Below, piece after piece: positions 1 through 8,766 of a stretch of DNA of 64,000 nucleotides. Origin of the DNA: an uncultured Flavobacteriaceae bacterium. GTDB lineage: Bacteria; Bacteroidota; Bacteroidia; Flavobacteriales; Flavobacteriaceae. Location: contig CAJJCA010000001.1 of assembly GCA_905182575.1 (NCBI GenBank), forward strand, positions 18,760 to 82,759, read 5' to 3'. Under the pieces are notes generated by a model. That model made no database searches. It saw only the letters and a list, made by a program, of their open reading frames with translations, and was not told where the DNA came from. The stretch's first letter is position 1. Each line of letters starts with the position of its first letter. Made by a program: the position numbers and the translations under genes.

Positions 1-211
1 CTGAAACCCCTTCTTTAAGGGCAACCTCTCCAACGGTGAAATAATCTGATTTTTTGAGGAGTACACAACTAATCTTATCAAGTTTAATATCTATATTCTT
101 CTGTTTTTCTTTCATTTGATTTAATGAGTCTGTAATAACAGCTACTCTAGAGCTTAAAACAGTAAATGATTTTACACAGTCTTCAATGAGTGTTTCGGAA
201 ATTCCTGTCAT
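1..211 (-). CDS. Partial excisionase-like helix-turn-helix protein
   Basis: An open frame starts with ATG at 211 and runs off the left edge without a stop, giving 70 residues. The first half is charged and helix-like. The visible end reads YFTVGEVALKEGVS, which resembles the first helix and turn of a MerR/excisionase-type helix-turn-helix domain. It lies just downstream of the integrase on the same strand, the usual place for a small DNA-binding accessory gene of an integrative element. The C-terminal part lies outside the window, so the family call is tentative. Confidence 0.5.
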   Translation of the reverse strand, partial: MTGISETLIEDCVKSFTVLSSRVAVITDSLNQMKEKQKNIDIKLDKISCVLLKKSDYFTVGEVALKEGVS

Positions 212-358
212 TTTTATATTGTAATAATGATGTAAAATTCGCTATTTTACTTCGTTTTAGAAAGAAAACTTAGCGTGAGTTATTAGGTTTTATTAACGTT
301 ATCCATTATTTCCTTATGAAACCAAAAAACATCATTTAATTGAATGTTAATGTTAATA

Positions 359-1581
359 TCATTTCCATACTTTTTGCATAAAATCTGACAAAACATCATT
401 TGTTGGTTTGTAATATAGCTGAAAGTTATTAATCGATTTATGCCCTGTTATATTCATAATGGCTTTTGCAGGAACTCCACTATTGAGCATGATGGTAATA
501 AATGATCTTCTTGCTGTATGAGTACTTATTAGCTGATACATAGGTACCTCCTCTTCATAAACTTTTTACCTATTTTTTTTGATTTAACTACAAGTGATGT
601 AAAACCAGCGATTTTAAATATCTCTTTTAAATATTCACGAAACTTCTGTTCTGATATCACTGGTAGCTCCAAATTATATTTATTTAATATCGCTCTAATC
701 TTATCTGTCATTGGAATTTCTAGAGTTTTAGTTTTGTCCTTGACTTCTCTAATCGTAATGAGATTGTTAGTCACATTTGAAGCTCTCACTCGCTTGAAAT
801 CACTATATCTCATTCCAGTATAGCATCCGAGCAAGAAAACATCTCTAACTCGCTCTAATCGTTGCCTATTTGACAGATCTAAATCCGCTATTTGTTGTAT
901 CTCTTTCTTGGATAAAGCAAGCTGATTTGTAATCTCTCTGCTAACTGCTACCTCCTTAAAACTTGAATTTGTGATGAAATCATTCTTAAGACAGTAATTA
1001 AGGAATGTTTTTAATAGACCTATATTTCTTCCAAGAGTATTTACTTGATGAGATTTAATCTCTTGACAGTATTTTTTAAAATCAGTTATCCAAAACACAT
1101 CAATAAGCTCTATTTCAATCTTATCATCTATTTTTTCGAATTCTTTGACAAGTTTATAAAGCATTCTGTAGCGTTTAGCTGTTGCATTACTCCATCCACC
1201 CTCTTTAAGCTTAAACTTAAAGAAATCTTCAAAACAACTATCAAAATCATTGGGAGCTTTCTTTTTAGAAACTCCTTTAAAGAGCATATCAAATTCTTGC
1301 TTAAGAATCTCTTTTGTTAGAATCCTACCTGATGACTTATACTGAAAATTAAGATTTAGGTAAGCTGTTTTAAGGCTCTCTAATCTAATATTGACTGAGT
1401 TAGTAATTACTTGATCGTTTTGAGACTTGGTTCTTTTAGGAAATTGGGAATGTTTATCCCAGAGTCTAACTGGTATTTTTTGTCCTGTAGAGTAAACAAA
1501 ACGTTTGCCGCCAGATAAAGTAACATAAAAAAGGATTAAAGAATTTGTTCTGGTATTTGGGGTTTTTAGTTTGAAATTCAT
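359..1581 (-). pseudogene. Tyrosine recombinase (integrase), split by a one-base frameshift
   Basis: Site-specific recombinase of an integrative element. The N-terminal frame holds the arm-binding and SAM-like core-binding domains and the first catalytic Arg (LLGCYTGMRYSD). The downstream frame carries the HTARRSF box, the GHKS box and a YYK tyrosine motif. Neither piece is complete alone. Adding one A to the five-A run (plus-strand T run 563-567) joins them as GKKVYEEEVPMYQLISTHTARRS and gives about 407 residues, normal for Bacteroidota integrases. The start at 1581 (MNFKLK) matches the family N-terminus better than the frame's first Met at 1590. The lesion may be a mutation, a sequence error or a -1 slippage site (AAA AAG). 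Confidence 0.85.
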
Positions 1582-1662
1582 AAGCATCAATTTTAATTTA
1601 ACAATGACAACACCAGTTGCCTGGATCGTTGCCTGAACTATGTCACAATTCTACCTCAAAAA

Positions 1663-1743
1663 GGTGGATATTGGTGGACATACTTGAGCTTAAATTGATG
1701 ATTGTCCGCTATTTACATATAAATACAGGACAATAGAGGACAA
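1663..1743. repeat. Cluster of short GGACA-type repeats beside the integrase
   Basis: Upstream of the integrase start, GGTGGA occurs twice ten bases apart (1663 and 1673). ATTGTCC (1701-1707) is the inverted copy of GGACAAT (1728-1734), and GGACAA recurs at 1738-1743. Closely spaced short direct and inverted copies between an integrase and a possible attachment site are typical of arm-type recombinase or excisionase binding sites. The function is inferred from position only. Confidence 0.35.
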
Positions 1744-1749
1744 AGTAAT

Positions 1750-1770
1750 GGGAGCCGCCGACTCCACAAT
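1750..1770 (+). other. Possible tRNA/tmRNA 3'-end remnant (attachment site candidate)
   Basis: GCCGCCGACTCCACAA resembles the 3' acceptor end of a tmRNA or tRNA (the ...CCCGCCGRCTCCACNA pattern). It is followed directly by a strong plus-strand terminator, as a stable RNA gene would be. No complete cloverleaf or T-loop can be built upstream, so only a fragment is present. With an integrase ending nearby, it could be the duplicated attachment core left by integration into an RNA gene. Weakly supported. Confidence 0.3.
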
Positions 1771-1773
1771 TAT

Positions 1774-1818
1774 AAACCCTAACCTCCTTGTAAAAGTGTG
1801 TTAGGGTTTTCTTTTTTT
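1774..1818 (+). terminator. Rho-independent terminator
   Basis: Perfect ten-base inverted repeat AAACCCTAAC / GTTAGGGTTT (1774-1783 and 1800-1809) around a 16-base loop, followed by TTTTCTTTTTTT. It is directed rightwards, away from the tRNA/tmRNA-like fragment. No plus-strand protein gene is seen before it. Confidence 0.8.
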
Positions 1819-2010
1819 CAGTAAGCGTTGAGTCATTCTTCAGCCAGATATTTCTTAGTATAAAAAACTCCTCAAAGGATTTTAACTCTGAATAAAAAAA
1901 CTAATGGTTTTTATTTGCAATATTAAATGCAAGGCATGGTGTTTTAATACTGCCTCCGCTAAGAATTATAACGTCATGCAAGCGATTTATAGTAGCCAAT
2001 CCAACTGAGC
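1819..2010. other. Intergenic stretch with no recognised feature
   Basis: AT-rich sequence between the terminator and the small membrane protein genes. I see no open frame of useful length, hairpin or repeat here. Confidence 0.5.
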
Positions 2011-2160
2011 TCAATCAGTCTTTGATTTGTTTTTACTGCTATCTTTATTTGGGTAATTTTCTTCTCTCTGTTTTTTATTCTGTGATAAAATAATCCATAA
2101 AGTAAACCACACGTAAACCGCAAATATCGCCCCCCCTACTAGTAAAAATTCTATACTCAT
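2011..2160 (-). CDS. Small membrane protein of 49 residues, unknown function
   Basis: The ATG at 2160 overlaps the stop of the upstream small gene (ATGA). The protein begins MSIEFLLVGGAIFAVYVWFT, forming one hydrophobic transmembrane segment at about residues 4-25, followed by a strongly hydrophilic Lys/Asn/Ser-rich tail to residue 49. I do not recognise the family. The overlap, the coherent topology and the partner gene support a real gene despite its size. It is probably an inner-membrane protein with its charged tail in the cytoplasm. Confidence 0.55.
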   Translation of the reverse strand: MSIEFLLVGGAIFAVYVWFTLWIILSQNKKQREENYPNKDSSKNKSKTD

Positions 2161-2327
2161 GATTTTCTTCTTTGTCTAATTGCGATTGCGAATAACAATA
2201 TAGTCCCTGGCCAATGCGCAGAATATTGTGCCTCTTCTGTCCTCCCAGCAATTCCTAATCCAACAGAATACAACAGGCATATAAATGCCAAAATCACAGG
2301 GTACCACTTCAATATAAATTCCTTCAT
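2157..2327 (-). CDS. Small membrane protein of 56 residues, unknown function
   Basis: Starts MKEFILKWYPVILAFICLLY and has two hydrophobic stretches (about residues 9-27 and 39-50) separated by a short polar loop with RTEEAQYSAHWPG; it ends in RQRRKS. The basic ends predict two transmembrane helices with both termini in the cytoplasm. The stop overlaps the next gene's start by four bases, implying translational coupling. I do not recognise the family. The pair may form a small membrane complex or be the auxiliary subunits of a transporter encoded elsewhere; neither is shown here. Confidence 0.55.
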   Translation of the reverse strand: MKEFILKWYPVILAFICLLYSVGLGIAGRTEEAQYSAHWPGTILLFAIAIRQRRKS

Positions 2328-2510
2328 CTTTTCAATTAATTCTTTTAATGATTTATTTTGTTTCTTATTCCTAATTTAAGTAAAATATTTTGATTAAAAT
2401 TAATAAAAGGTTTTAAAAGAATAAAGGAGTTTTCAAATAATTCGATACTTTTATGATGAAATTCAAGTGTTGAAAAATCAACTGCTTTAAATTAAATCAC
2501 GAAAGTGTTT

Positions 2511-2927
2511 ATGGACTTAAAAGAAGGAGACGAAGTGGAACCTTATCATTGGTGAAGAGACCAATTTGGGATACAACGCTCTGATTAATGACGAGTTTGA
2601 GGGTCTTTTATATCACAATGAAATTTTCGTCAACCTAGAGTGGGAAATGAAAACCATCGGCTACATAAAGAAAATCAGGTCGGATGGGAAAATTGATGTC
2701 TCGCTTCAACCCCAAGGTTTTTTAAATGTCATTGACACCCATTGTCTTCATATTCTGAAAAAATGTAAAATAGAACTGGCACCCTTGATTTTTCTGACAA
2801 AAGTAGTCCAGAAGACATTATGGATGAATTTCAAATGAGCAAAAAAGCCTTTAAAAAAGCTTTGGGAGTATTGTATAAAGACAAGTGGATCATTATCGAA
2901 CCCCATCGGATCGTATTGATCGAATAG
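2511..2927 (+). pseudogene. Remnant of CvfB-like S1 RNA-binding protein (C-terminal half)
   Basis: Three frames together spell the C-terminal half of a CvfB/YitL-type protein: MDLKEGDEV, then LIIGEETNLGYNALIN...EGLLYHNEIF...GYIKKIRSDGKIDVSLQPQGF (an S1-like repeat), then DFSDKSSPEDIMDEFQMSKK...KALGVLYKD (the winged-helix end) and a stop at 2925-2927. Frame changes lie near 2537 and between about 2755 and 2790. The N-terminal half is absent. An intact copy would be about 280 residues and binds RNA in the cytoplasm; this copy cannot make it. Confidence 0.8.
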
Positions 2928-2989
2928 TTACGCTGTGTAGCCTCCTACCATTTTTAGATCATGTTTTAAAAACTAAATCCCTATGGGGT

Positions 2990-3433
2990 GGCAATAATCT
3001 TTTAAGAACACTTACTTTGTCAAATCTCAATTTTCTTCTTTTACGTTTTTCTACAGGGAGCCATGATGTGTTATTATCACGGTTGGAGTAAAATCACAGC
3101 AGGCAGCAGTCGCTGGGAAAGACTTGGAAATGCAATGACAGATTTCATCGGTCTTGATTTCCTGAGTATCCCCCTTGGTTTTATGGCAAGTTTTTCCGAA
3201 TCGATCGCCTCCCTATTGATAATGGTTGGGCTTTTCACCCGCCCCTCCGCTCTTCTTTTGGCAATGACGCTGTTTGTTGCTTCAGCGACAAACATTGCCA
3301 GGAATAAGGCATAGACGGTAGCGAACTGCTCTCTGTAAAATCATAATCTCATTGTCTAGCTCCATAATTATCTTGATGAATCGGCGCACGGAAATTCAGC
3401 TTAGACCGATTGTTATTTAATAAGAGAAGTTAG
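2990..3433 (+). pseudogene. Decayed DoxX family membrane protein
   Basis: Pieces in different frames match a DoxX protein in order: LSNLNFLLLRF (helix 1), AMMCYYHGWSKITAGSSRWERLG, then GFMASFSESIASLLIMVGLFTRPSALLLAMTLFVA (helices 2-3), DGSELL, and finally GARKFSLDRLL. Frame changes occur near 3055 and 3305, and in-frame stops follow. DoxX proteins are inner-membrane proteins of about 130 residues linked to redox functions. The gene is clearly dead. It ends two bases before the stop of the convergent Gfo/Idh gene. Confidence 0.8.
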
Positions 3434-3434
3434 T

Positions 3435-4776
3435 TTAAAACTTCCTGTTTACACCTTTTAGATACTCATTTGCAGCGGCTTCCTTAAACTTAGCGGTTTC
3501 GTTGTCCCAATGCAATGTCTTATTTGGAAAACGACCAGCAATGACTCCCAAAAGGATTGTTTCCGTTAATCTGGCAGCATAAGAAAATGGTGCTGATGCT
3601 TCCTCCTCGCCCAAACAAGCAGAAACAAACTGATGATAGTGCTTCGGAGCGTCACGCTCATAGTCATTTACAGTGTTTCCTAATTTCCCATCTGGATCGT
3701 ATTTAGAGATGTCAATTTCTTGATATTTACCATCAACAATAAGCCTTGGGGTCTCCATAAAATGAGGCAATAAAAGTCTCCCCTTTTCCCCAATAAACAT
3801 GGCGCCTTGTAAAGGAAGTTTTTCCTTGTTAGGAAGCTTTAATTCTTTGTGACTCGATGGAGCACCCTTTCCATCATACCAAACCCATTTGAAATCTTCA
3901 GTGGTATACTTTGTTCCTTTAAAAGTATAGGTGACATTATTATTTTCTGGATATCCAAAGCCATTTGGTTTTCTACAATTGTTTTTTATTGTAGTTGGGA
4001 CATCCAATCCTAGGGCATTGTAAGGCGTATCAAAAATATGAACACCCATGTCCCCCAAAGTACCACACCCAAAATCAACAAGTTTGCGCCAATTTGCAGG
4101 ATGGTAAACCTTTTCTTTAAACGGTCTTTCGGCAGCTGTGCCCAACCACAAATTCCAATCTAAACTTTCTGGTACGGAATCCGAACCTTTAGCTACTGGT
4201 CCGTCATAACCCCAGTTTTTTGGCGACCATGCCCTTACGGTTTCTACTTTACCAATTATTCCTGATTGTATCAATAAGGTTGCCAATTTGTAGTCATAAA
4301 ATGAATGTACTTGAATCCCCATTTGGGTAACCAAGTTTTTTTCTTCGGCTTTCCTTCTCATTTCTCTAACCTCAGACACATGATGCGCCAATGGTTTTTG
4401 ACAATAGACCGGTTTGTTATAATCCATAGCCAATATTGAAGCAGGGGCATGCGTATGATCTGGTGTAGAAACGATGACTGCATCAATTTCGTTTTGCATT
4501 GCCTCAAGCATTACGCGGTAATCCGAAAAAGTTTTGGCATTGGGATGTTTTAATTTTGCCGCAGCCAAGTTATTTGAATCTACATCACAGAGTGCGGTAA
4601 CATCAACCCTATCATGTGAAGAGATTGACTTTTAAATCTGCTGCACCCATTCCGCCTACACCAATATGAGCTGTTCTGAGCCTTTTGTCCCCTTGAATAT
4701 TTGCAAACAATGAAGAAGGTAATAATACGGATGACGCCGCAGCCACTGTTGTTTTTAAAAAGTCTCTTTTTTGCAT
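3435..4776 (-). pseudogene. Exported Gfo/Idh/MocA oxidoreductase, one-base frameshift
   Basis: NAD(P)-dependent sugar oxidoreductase, or 3-dehydro-glycoside forming enzyme, by family. The start at 4776 gives a Tat-like signal (QKRDFLKTTVAAASSVLLPSSLFA) and the Rossmann motif AHIGVGGMGA. The frame then breaks at an AAAA run (plus-strand T run 4630-4633); removing one A restores DLKSISSHDRVDVTALCDVDS and the rest: VSTPDHTHA, QKPLAHH and the C-terminal Gfo/Idh domain. The restored length is 446 residues, normal for exported members. It follows a DUF1080 gene by 11 bases, a pairing known from 3-keto-glycoside metabolism. Whether the shift is real is unknown. Confidence 0.85.
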
Positions 4777-4787
4777 TTTAAATAAGC

Positions 4788-5549
4788 TTATAATTTTTTA
4801 ATTTTTATGTTTCTAAACCATAAATCACTCCCGTGATCTTGGAATCCAATGAATCCTGTTTTAAACTTTGCATAATCGGGGGATCCATCCCATTTTCCGG
4901 AATTTCTTTTAATGTTCCAGTCCTCTGACCAAGGCACAAATGAAAGTACCTTTTTTCCATTCAACCAATGCTCCACTTTTTCAGTGGTAAAAACAATTTT
5001 TGTCGAGTTCCATTCGCCGGCAGGGTTTAAAGTCTTCTTAACAGGATCGGGAGTATGCATCGCATAATCAGCTGCCGTTTTTTGCCAATCTTGAAGATCA
5101 CTGGGTTCGGCAACTCCAAACTGACTGTTGTAGCTTGTAAGGTCATGTATTTTAGCGTAGTTTTCATCATCGATGAGTTGGTATTCGGGGGCGACAATTG
5201 AAGGCCCTGGATAACCTTCTTTTACATGATAAAAAATACCACTATTTCCGCCTGGAGGAATTTTCCATTCAACATATAATTCAAAATTATCAAATTCTTC
5301 AACACCATAAATAATGTCTCTACTGCCTTTGTAATCATAATCTTGCTCTAGGATCTTTTCTGTTCTAAAGGTCAATATTTCATCCTCGATCCCCCAGCCC
5401 GGTGGCATTGCCTCACCGTTGTAAGCCCTCCAACCCGTTGTTGAAGTACCGTCGAATAATGACACCCATTCTTGTGAAGATTTTTTATTGTCTTTGCAAC
5501 CAATTATAAAAAGTGAACTGATTAAAAATAATTTGAATTTTTGATTCAA
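4788..5549 (-). CDS. DUF1080 (3-keto-disaccharide hydrolase-like) lipoprotein
   Basis: 253 residues with a lipoprotein signal ending at Cys18 (LFIIGC). The laminin-G/concanavalin-like DUF1080 fold is shown by WVSLFDGTSTTGWRAY, GIEDEILTF, DIIYGVEEFDNFELYVEWKI, GGNSGIFYHV, PEYQLIDDENY, GEWNSTKIVF and GFIGFQDHGSDLWFRNIKI. Members of this family cleave 3-keto-glycosides produced by Gfo/Idh enzymes; such an enzyme is the next gene (11-base gap, same strand). It probably acts in the periplasm or at the outer membrane. The exact substrate is not visible. The gene is divergent from the GH2 gene, sharing a 187-base upstream region. Confidence 0.85.
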   Translation of the reverse strand: MNQKFKLFLISSLFIIGCKDNKKSSQEWVSLFDGTSTTGWRAYNGEAMPPGWGIEDEILTFRTEKILEQDYDYKGSRDIIYGVEEFDNFELYVEWKIPPGGNSGIFYHVKEGYPGPSIVAPEYQLIDDENYAKIHDLTSYNSQFGVAEPSDLQDWQKTAADYAMHTPDPVKKTLNPAGEWNSTKIVFTTEKVEHWLNGKKVLSFVPWSEDWNIKRNSGKWDGSPDYAKFKTGFIGFQDHGSDLWFRNIKIKKL

Positions 5550-5736
5550 ATTCTAATTTCTGATGAAATTGAAAAAAAACTTTTTACTCCTAAAAAGCCA
5601 ATAATCTCATTAAAAAGGGTTTCTAATAATTGCATTGTTACAAAATCAAAATACAAGTTAGTGTTTTTGTAATTAATTTTTTATTTCCATTTAAAAGAAG
5701 TAGTTTTTATGTTTAATGATTTAAATATAATTCGGA
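5550..5736. promoter_or_regulatory. Divergent intergenic region (DUF1080 / GH2)
   Basis: 187 bases separate the starts of two divergent transcription units, so promoters for both must lie here. The sequence is AT-rich. I see no unambiguous Bacteroidota TAnnTTTG box or operator palindrome, so no site is placed. Confidence 0.4.
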
Positions 5737-7602
5737 ATGAAAAAAATAATTATACTATTAATTTTAATTTCTTTTTTTGAAAAAAATAGTCAAGAATGGA
5801 GCCCCGTCAAAGGTAAAATGATGACGAAGTGGGGAAAACAAGTCACGCCAAACAATGTCTGGCAAGAGTATCCTAGACCTCAGTTTATGAGAAAAGATTG
5901 GGTCAATCTGAATGGCCTTTGGGAATTCTCAATATCAAAAACAAATGAATCAAAGCCTGAAAAGTTTCAAAATAAAATTCTAGTTCCTTTTAGTGTTGAA
6001 TCAACTCTCTCAGGGGTTGGAAAAAGCATAAGAAATGATGATCGAATGTGGTATAAGCGTTCTTTTAAAATCTCAAAAGACTGGAAAGATAAAGATGTCG
6101 TTTTAAATTTTGAAGCGGTTGATTATAAAGCAGCAGTATGGGTAAACGGAATTTTAGTTGGCACACATAAAGGTGGATTTGACAGGTTTTCATTTGACAT
6201 AACACAATATTTAAAAAAATCTGGATCGCAAGAATTATTAGTCTCTGTAGAAGACAAAACTAATTTAAGTTCACAACCAAGAGGCAAGCAACAATTAAAT
6301 CCCTCTGGAATTATGTATACTCCAGTAAGCGGTATTTGGCAAACCGTTTGGCTGGAAGCAGTTTCCCCAGAGGCATATATTAAAGAGGTTAAAATATTAA
6401 GCGATATTGATAACAAGACCGTGACGATGACTCCCTTAAACAACATACCGCTAGTAAAATCTTATAAAACAGTGGTGAAAATTTTTTGGAAAGGTCAGGA
6501 AATCACTCATGGAATTGTCAATAGTGACAAATCCATAACCTTAAAAATTGATAATCCACATTTGTGGTCTCCCGACACCCCTAATTTGTATGATCTAAAA
6601 CTAAGCTTAATTAACAGTAATGGAGAGGTGATTGACACCGTGGATAGTTATTTTGGAATGAGAAAAATAAGTCTCGGTGATCATATGGGAGTTAAATATT
6701 TATTTCTAAACAATAAGCCACTATTTCATTATGGAACCCTAGATCAAGGTTGGTGGCCTGATGGGTTACTCACTCCCCCTTCTGATTCAGCAATGAAGTT
6801 TGATATTATTAAAACCAAAGAAATGGGTTTTAACATGATAAGAAAACACGTTAAAATTGAGTCAGATCGATGGTTTTATCATTGCGACAAACTCGGCATT
6901 TTGGTTTGGCAAGACATGCCATCTATGTCATTTCAAGTGCATAAAACTCCTGAGGAAATAAAGAACTCTAAAAAACCAGAACGTGTATATCGATCACTTC
7001 AGGGAATAGGAAGAAAGGATGAAGATTTAAACAGAAGATCTGAAGGAGCTGCACAATTTGAATATGAACTTAAACGAATGATTGACACTCACTACAATTC
7101 CCCTAGCGTGGTTATGTGGGTTCCATTTAATGAAGGGTGGGGACAATATGACACCTGCAGGATTGCTGATTTAGTCAAATCCCTTGACCCTAGTCGCTTG
7201 GTAAATCCAACCAGTGGTTGGAGCTTGAGGCCTTGTGGTGACATTTATGATGTACACGACTACGCTGTTGACCTTAAAATTCCTCCGACTTCAATTGAGC
7301 GAGCAACCGTTATTGGAGAATATGGTGGGATTGGTTATCAGTTTAACGATCACCTCTGGGATCCTAATATGAAAAACTTTGGATACCAGTCATATAAGAC
7401 TAAGGAGGAGGTTTTAAAGAACTATATTCATAAATTCAATCAAATTCTTTCAATGAAAAAGAATAATGGACTTTCCGCTGCTGTCTACACTCAAACTACC
7501 GATGTTGAAAGTGAGATCAATGGTTTAATGACGTATGATCGAGAAGTAATAAAAATGTCTGTAAAGGAATTAAGAGAAATGCATTTAGAACTTTACAAAT
7601 AA
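5737..7602 (+). CDS. Exported glycoside hydrolase family 2 enzyme
   Basis: 621 residues with an N-terminal signal peptide (KKIIILLILISFF). Order: sugar-binding jelly roll (about 45-210, with LNGLWEFSIS, WYKRSF, WVNGILVGTHKGGFDRF), immunoglobulin-like domain (about 210-310) and TIM barrel (about 320-620). The acid/base is Glu466 in VPFNEGWG and the likely nucleophile Glu528 in VIGEYGG. The family includes beta-galactosidases, beta-glucuronidases and exo-beta-mannosidases; the beta-glucuronidase Asn-x-Lys motif is not obvious, so the sugar is unassigned. It lacks the extra C-terminal domains of larger GH2 enzymes. The epimerase gene follows after eight bases, so they form an operon. It probably removes a beta-linked sugar from PUL oligosaccharides. 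Confidence 0.9.
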   Translation: MKKIIILLILISFFEKNSQEWSPVKGKMMTKWGKQVTPNNVWQEYPRPQFMRKDWVNLNGLWEFSISKTNESKPEKFQNKILVPFSVESTLSGVGKSIRNDDRMWYKRSFKISKDWKDKDVVLNFEAVDYKAAVWVNGILVGTHKGGFDRFSFDITQYLKKSGSQELLVSVEDKTNLSSQPRGKQQLNPSGIMYTPVSGIWQTVWLEAVSPEAYIKEVKILSDIDNKTVTMTPLNNIPLVKSYKTVVKIFWKGQEITHGIVNSDKSITLKIDNPHLWSPDTPNLYDLKLSLINSNGEVIDTVDSYFGMRKISLGDHMGVKYLFLNNKPLFHYGTLDQGWWPDGLLTPPSDSAMKFDIIKTKEMGFNMIRKHVKIESDRWFYHCDKLGILVWQDMPSMSFQVHKTPEEIKNSKKPERVYRSLQGIGRKDEDLNRRSEGAAQFEYELKRMIDTHYNSPSVVMWVPFNEGWGQYDTCRIADLVKSLDPSRLVNPTSGWSLRPCGDIYDVHDYAVDLKIPPTSIERATVIGEYGGIGYQFNDHLWDPNMKNFGYQSYKTKEEVLKNYIHKFNQILSMKKNNGLSAAVYTQTTDVESEINGLMTYDREVIKMSVKELREMHLELYK

Positions 7603-7610
7603 AATTAATT

Positions 7611-8750
7611 ATGACCTATTCAAAAAACCTATACTTAATGTTTCTTTCATTATTGTTTGTATTTTGTACTACTAATAAAAAAGACTCATTTCAATTGAAA
7701 GCAAAAGATTTCCAGACAACGATAGACGGTAAAAAAACAGACTTGTTTTTACTCCAAAACAAAGAAACCAAAGTTTATATCACCAACTATGGCGGCAGAA
7801 TTGTTAGTCTGCTGACGCCAGATAAAAATGAAGACATGGGTGATGTGGTGTTGGGTTTCAATAGCATTGACAATTACTTAAAAGCCAATGGGAAGTACCA
7901 CGGGTCTTTGATTGGAAGGGTTGGAAACAGAATTGCAAAAGGTCGATTTGAGTTGAACGGCACTGTCTATAATCTTCCTAAAAACAATGGCGAAAATCAT
8001 TTGCATGGAGGCCCAGAAGGAATTAATAATCAGGTTTGGGACGTGAAATCAATAGGGGATAATTCAATTGTTTTGAGTTATACTTCAGAGGATGGAGCTA
8101 TGGGTTATCCAGGGAACTTGGCAATGGAAGTAAGTTATCAACTCAGTGAGTCGAATGAGGTGATTATTACTTATAAAGCAACCACTGATAAAAGCACTCC
8201 TGTCAACCTTACTAACCATGCTTTCTTCAACCTCGCTGGAGAGGGAAATGGAACCATTAACGATCATCTTTTAACAATCAATGCAGATCAATTCACTCCA
8301 GTGGATGATTCGCTCATTCCTTTGGGGGACAACACCAATGTTGAAGATACTCCTTTTGACTTCAGAATAGAAAAAGCAATCGGACAAGATTTGAATTTAC
8401 AAGAAACAGACCTACAGCTCACTCGAGGAAAAGGATATGATCATAATTTTGTTTTAAACAAAACTGATTTTGGGGAATTAAGCCTAGCGGCAACCGTTGT
8501 AGAAACTAAAAGTGGCAGGAAAATGGAGGTTTTTACAGAAGAGCCCGGTATGCAGTTTTATGGAGGTAATTTTTTCCAAAGCAAAGACATTGGTAAATAC
8601 GGAAAGGCTTTTGGATACCGGGAGTCTTTTGCGCTCGAAACGCAGCATTATCCTGATTCTCCTAACCAACCAAATTTTCCAAGTATTATTCTAAATCCTG
8701 GAGAGGTCTACAGCACAAAGACGATCTATAAGTTTTCTTTAGCGGACTAA
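7611..8750 (+). CDS. galM: Aldose 1-epimerase lipoprotein
   Basis: 379 residues with a lipobox ending at Cys19 (LLFVFC), so it is periplasmic and membrane anchored. It interconverts alpha and beta anomers of free aldoses. Family motifs are YGGRIVSLLTPD, IGRVGNRIAKGRF, NHLHGG (His130/132), catalytic His203 in TNHAFFNLAG, GKGYDHNFVL and the catalytic Glu343 in FALETQHYPD. The length matches exported GalM proteins. It lies eight bases after the GH2 gene, suggesting it processes sugars released by that enzyme before uptake. It converges with kduD; only 16 bases separate their ends. Confidence 0.93.
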   Translation: MTYSKNLYLMFLSLLFVFCTTNKKDSFQLKAKDFQTTIDGKKTDLFLLQNKETKVYITNYGGRIVSLLTPDKNEDMGDVVLGFNSIDNYLKANGKYHGSLIGRVGNRIAKGRFELNGTVYNLPKNNGENHLHGGPEGINNQVWDVKSIGDNSIVLSYTSEDGAMGYPGNLAMEVSYQLSESNEVIITYKATTDKSTPVNLTNHAFFNLAGEGNGTINDHLLTINADQFTPVDDSLIPLGDNTNVEDTPFDFRIEKAIGQDLNLQETDLQLTRGKGYDHNFVLNKTDFGELSLAATVVETKSGRKMEVFTEEPGMQFYGGNFFQSKDIGKYGKAFGYRESFALETQHYPDSPNQPNFPSIILNPGEVYSTKTIYKFSLAD

Positions 8751-8766
8751 GTGAATTCTTTTAAGA

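Noticed and set aside
2885..3091. Separate 68-residue plus-strand gene
   Set aside because: Its frame mixes the end of the CvfB remnant, spacer and the first DoxX helix; it is a by-product of decayed genes.
8484..8694. Small open frames on both strands over the galM end
   Set aside because: They are shadows of the well-supported epimerase frame and have no recognisable sequence.
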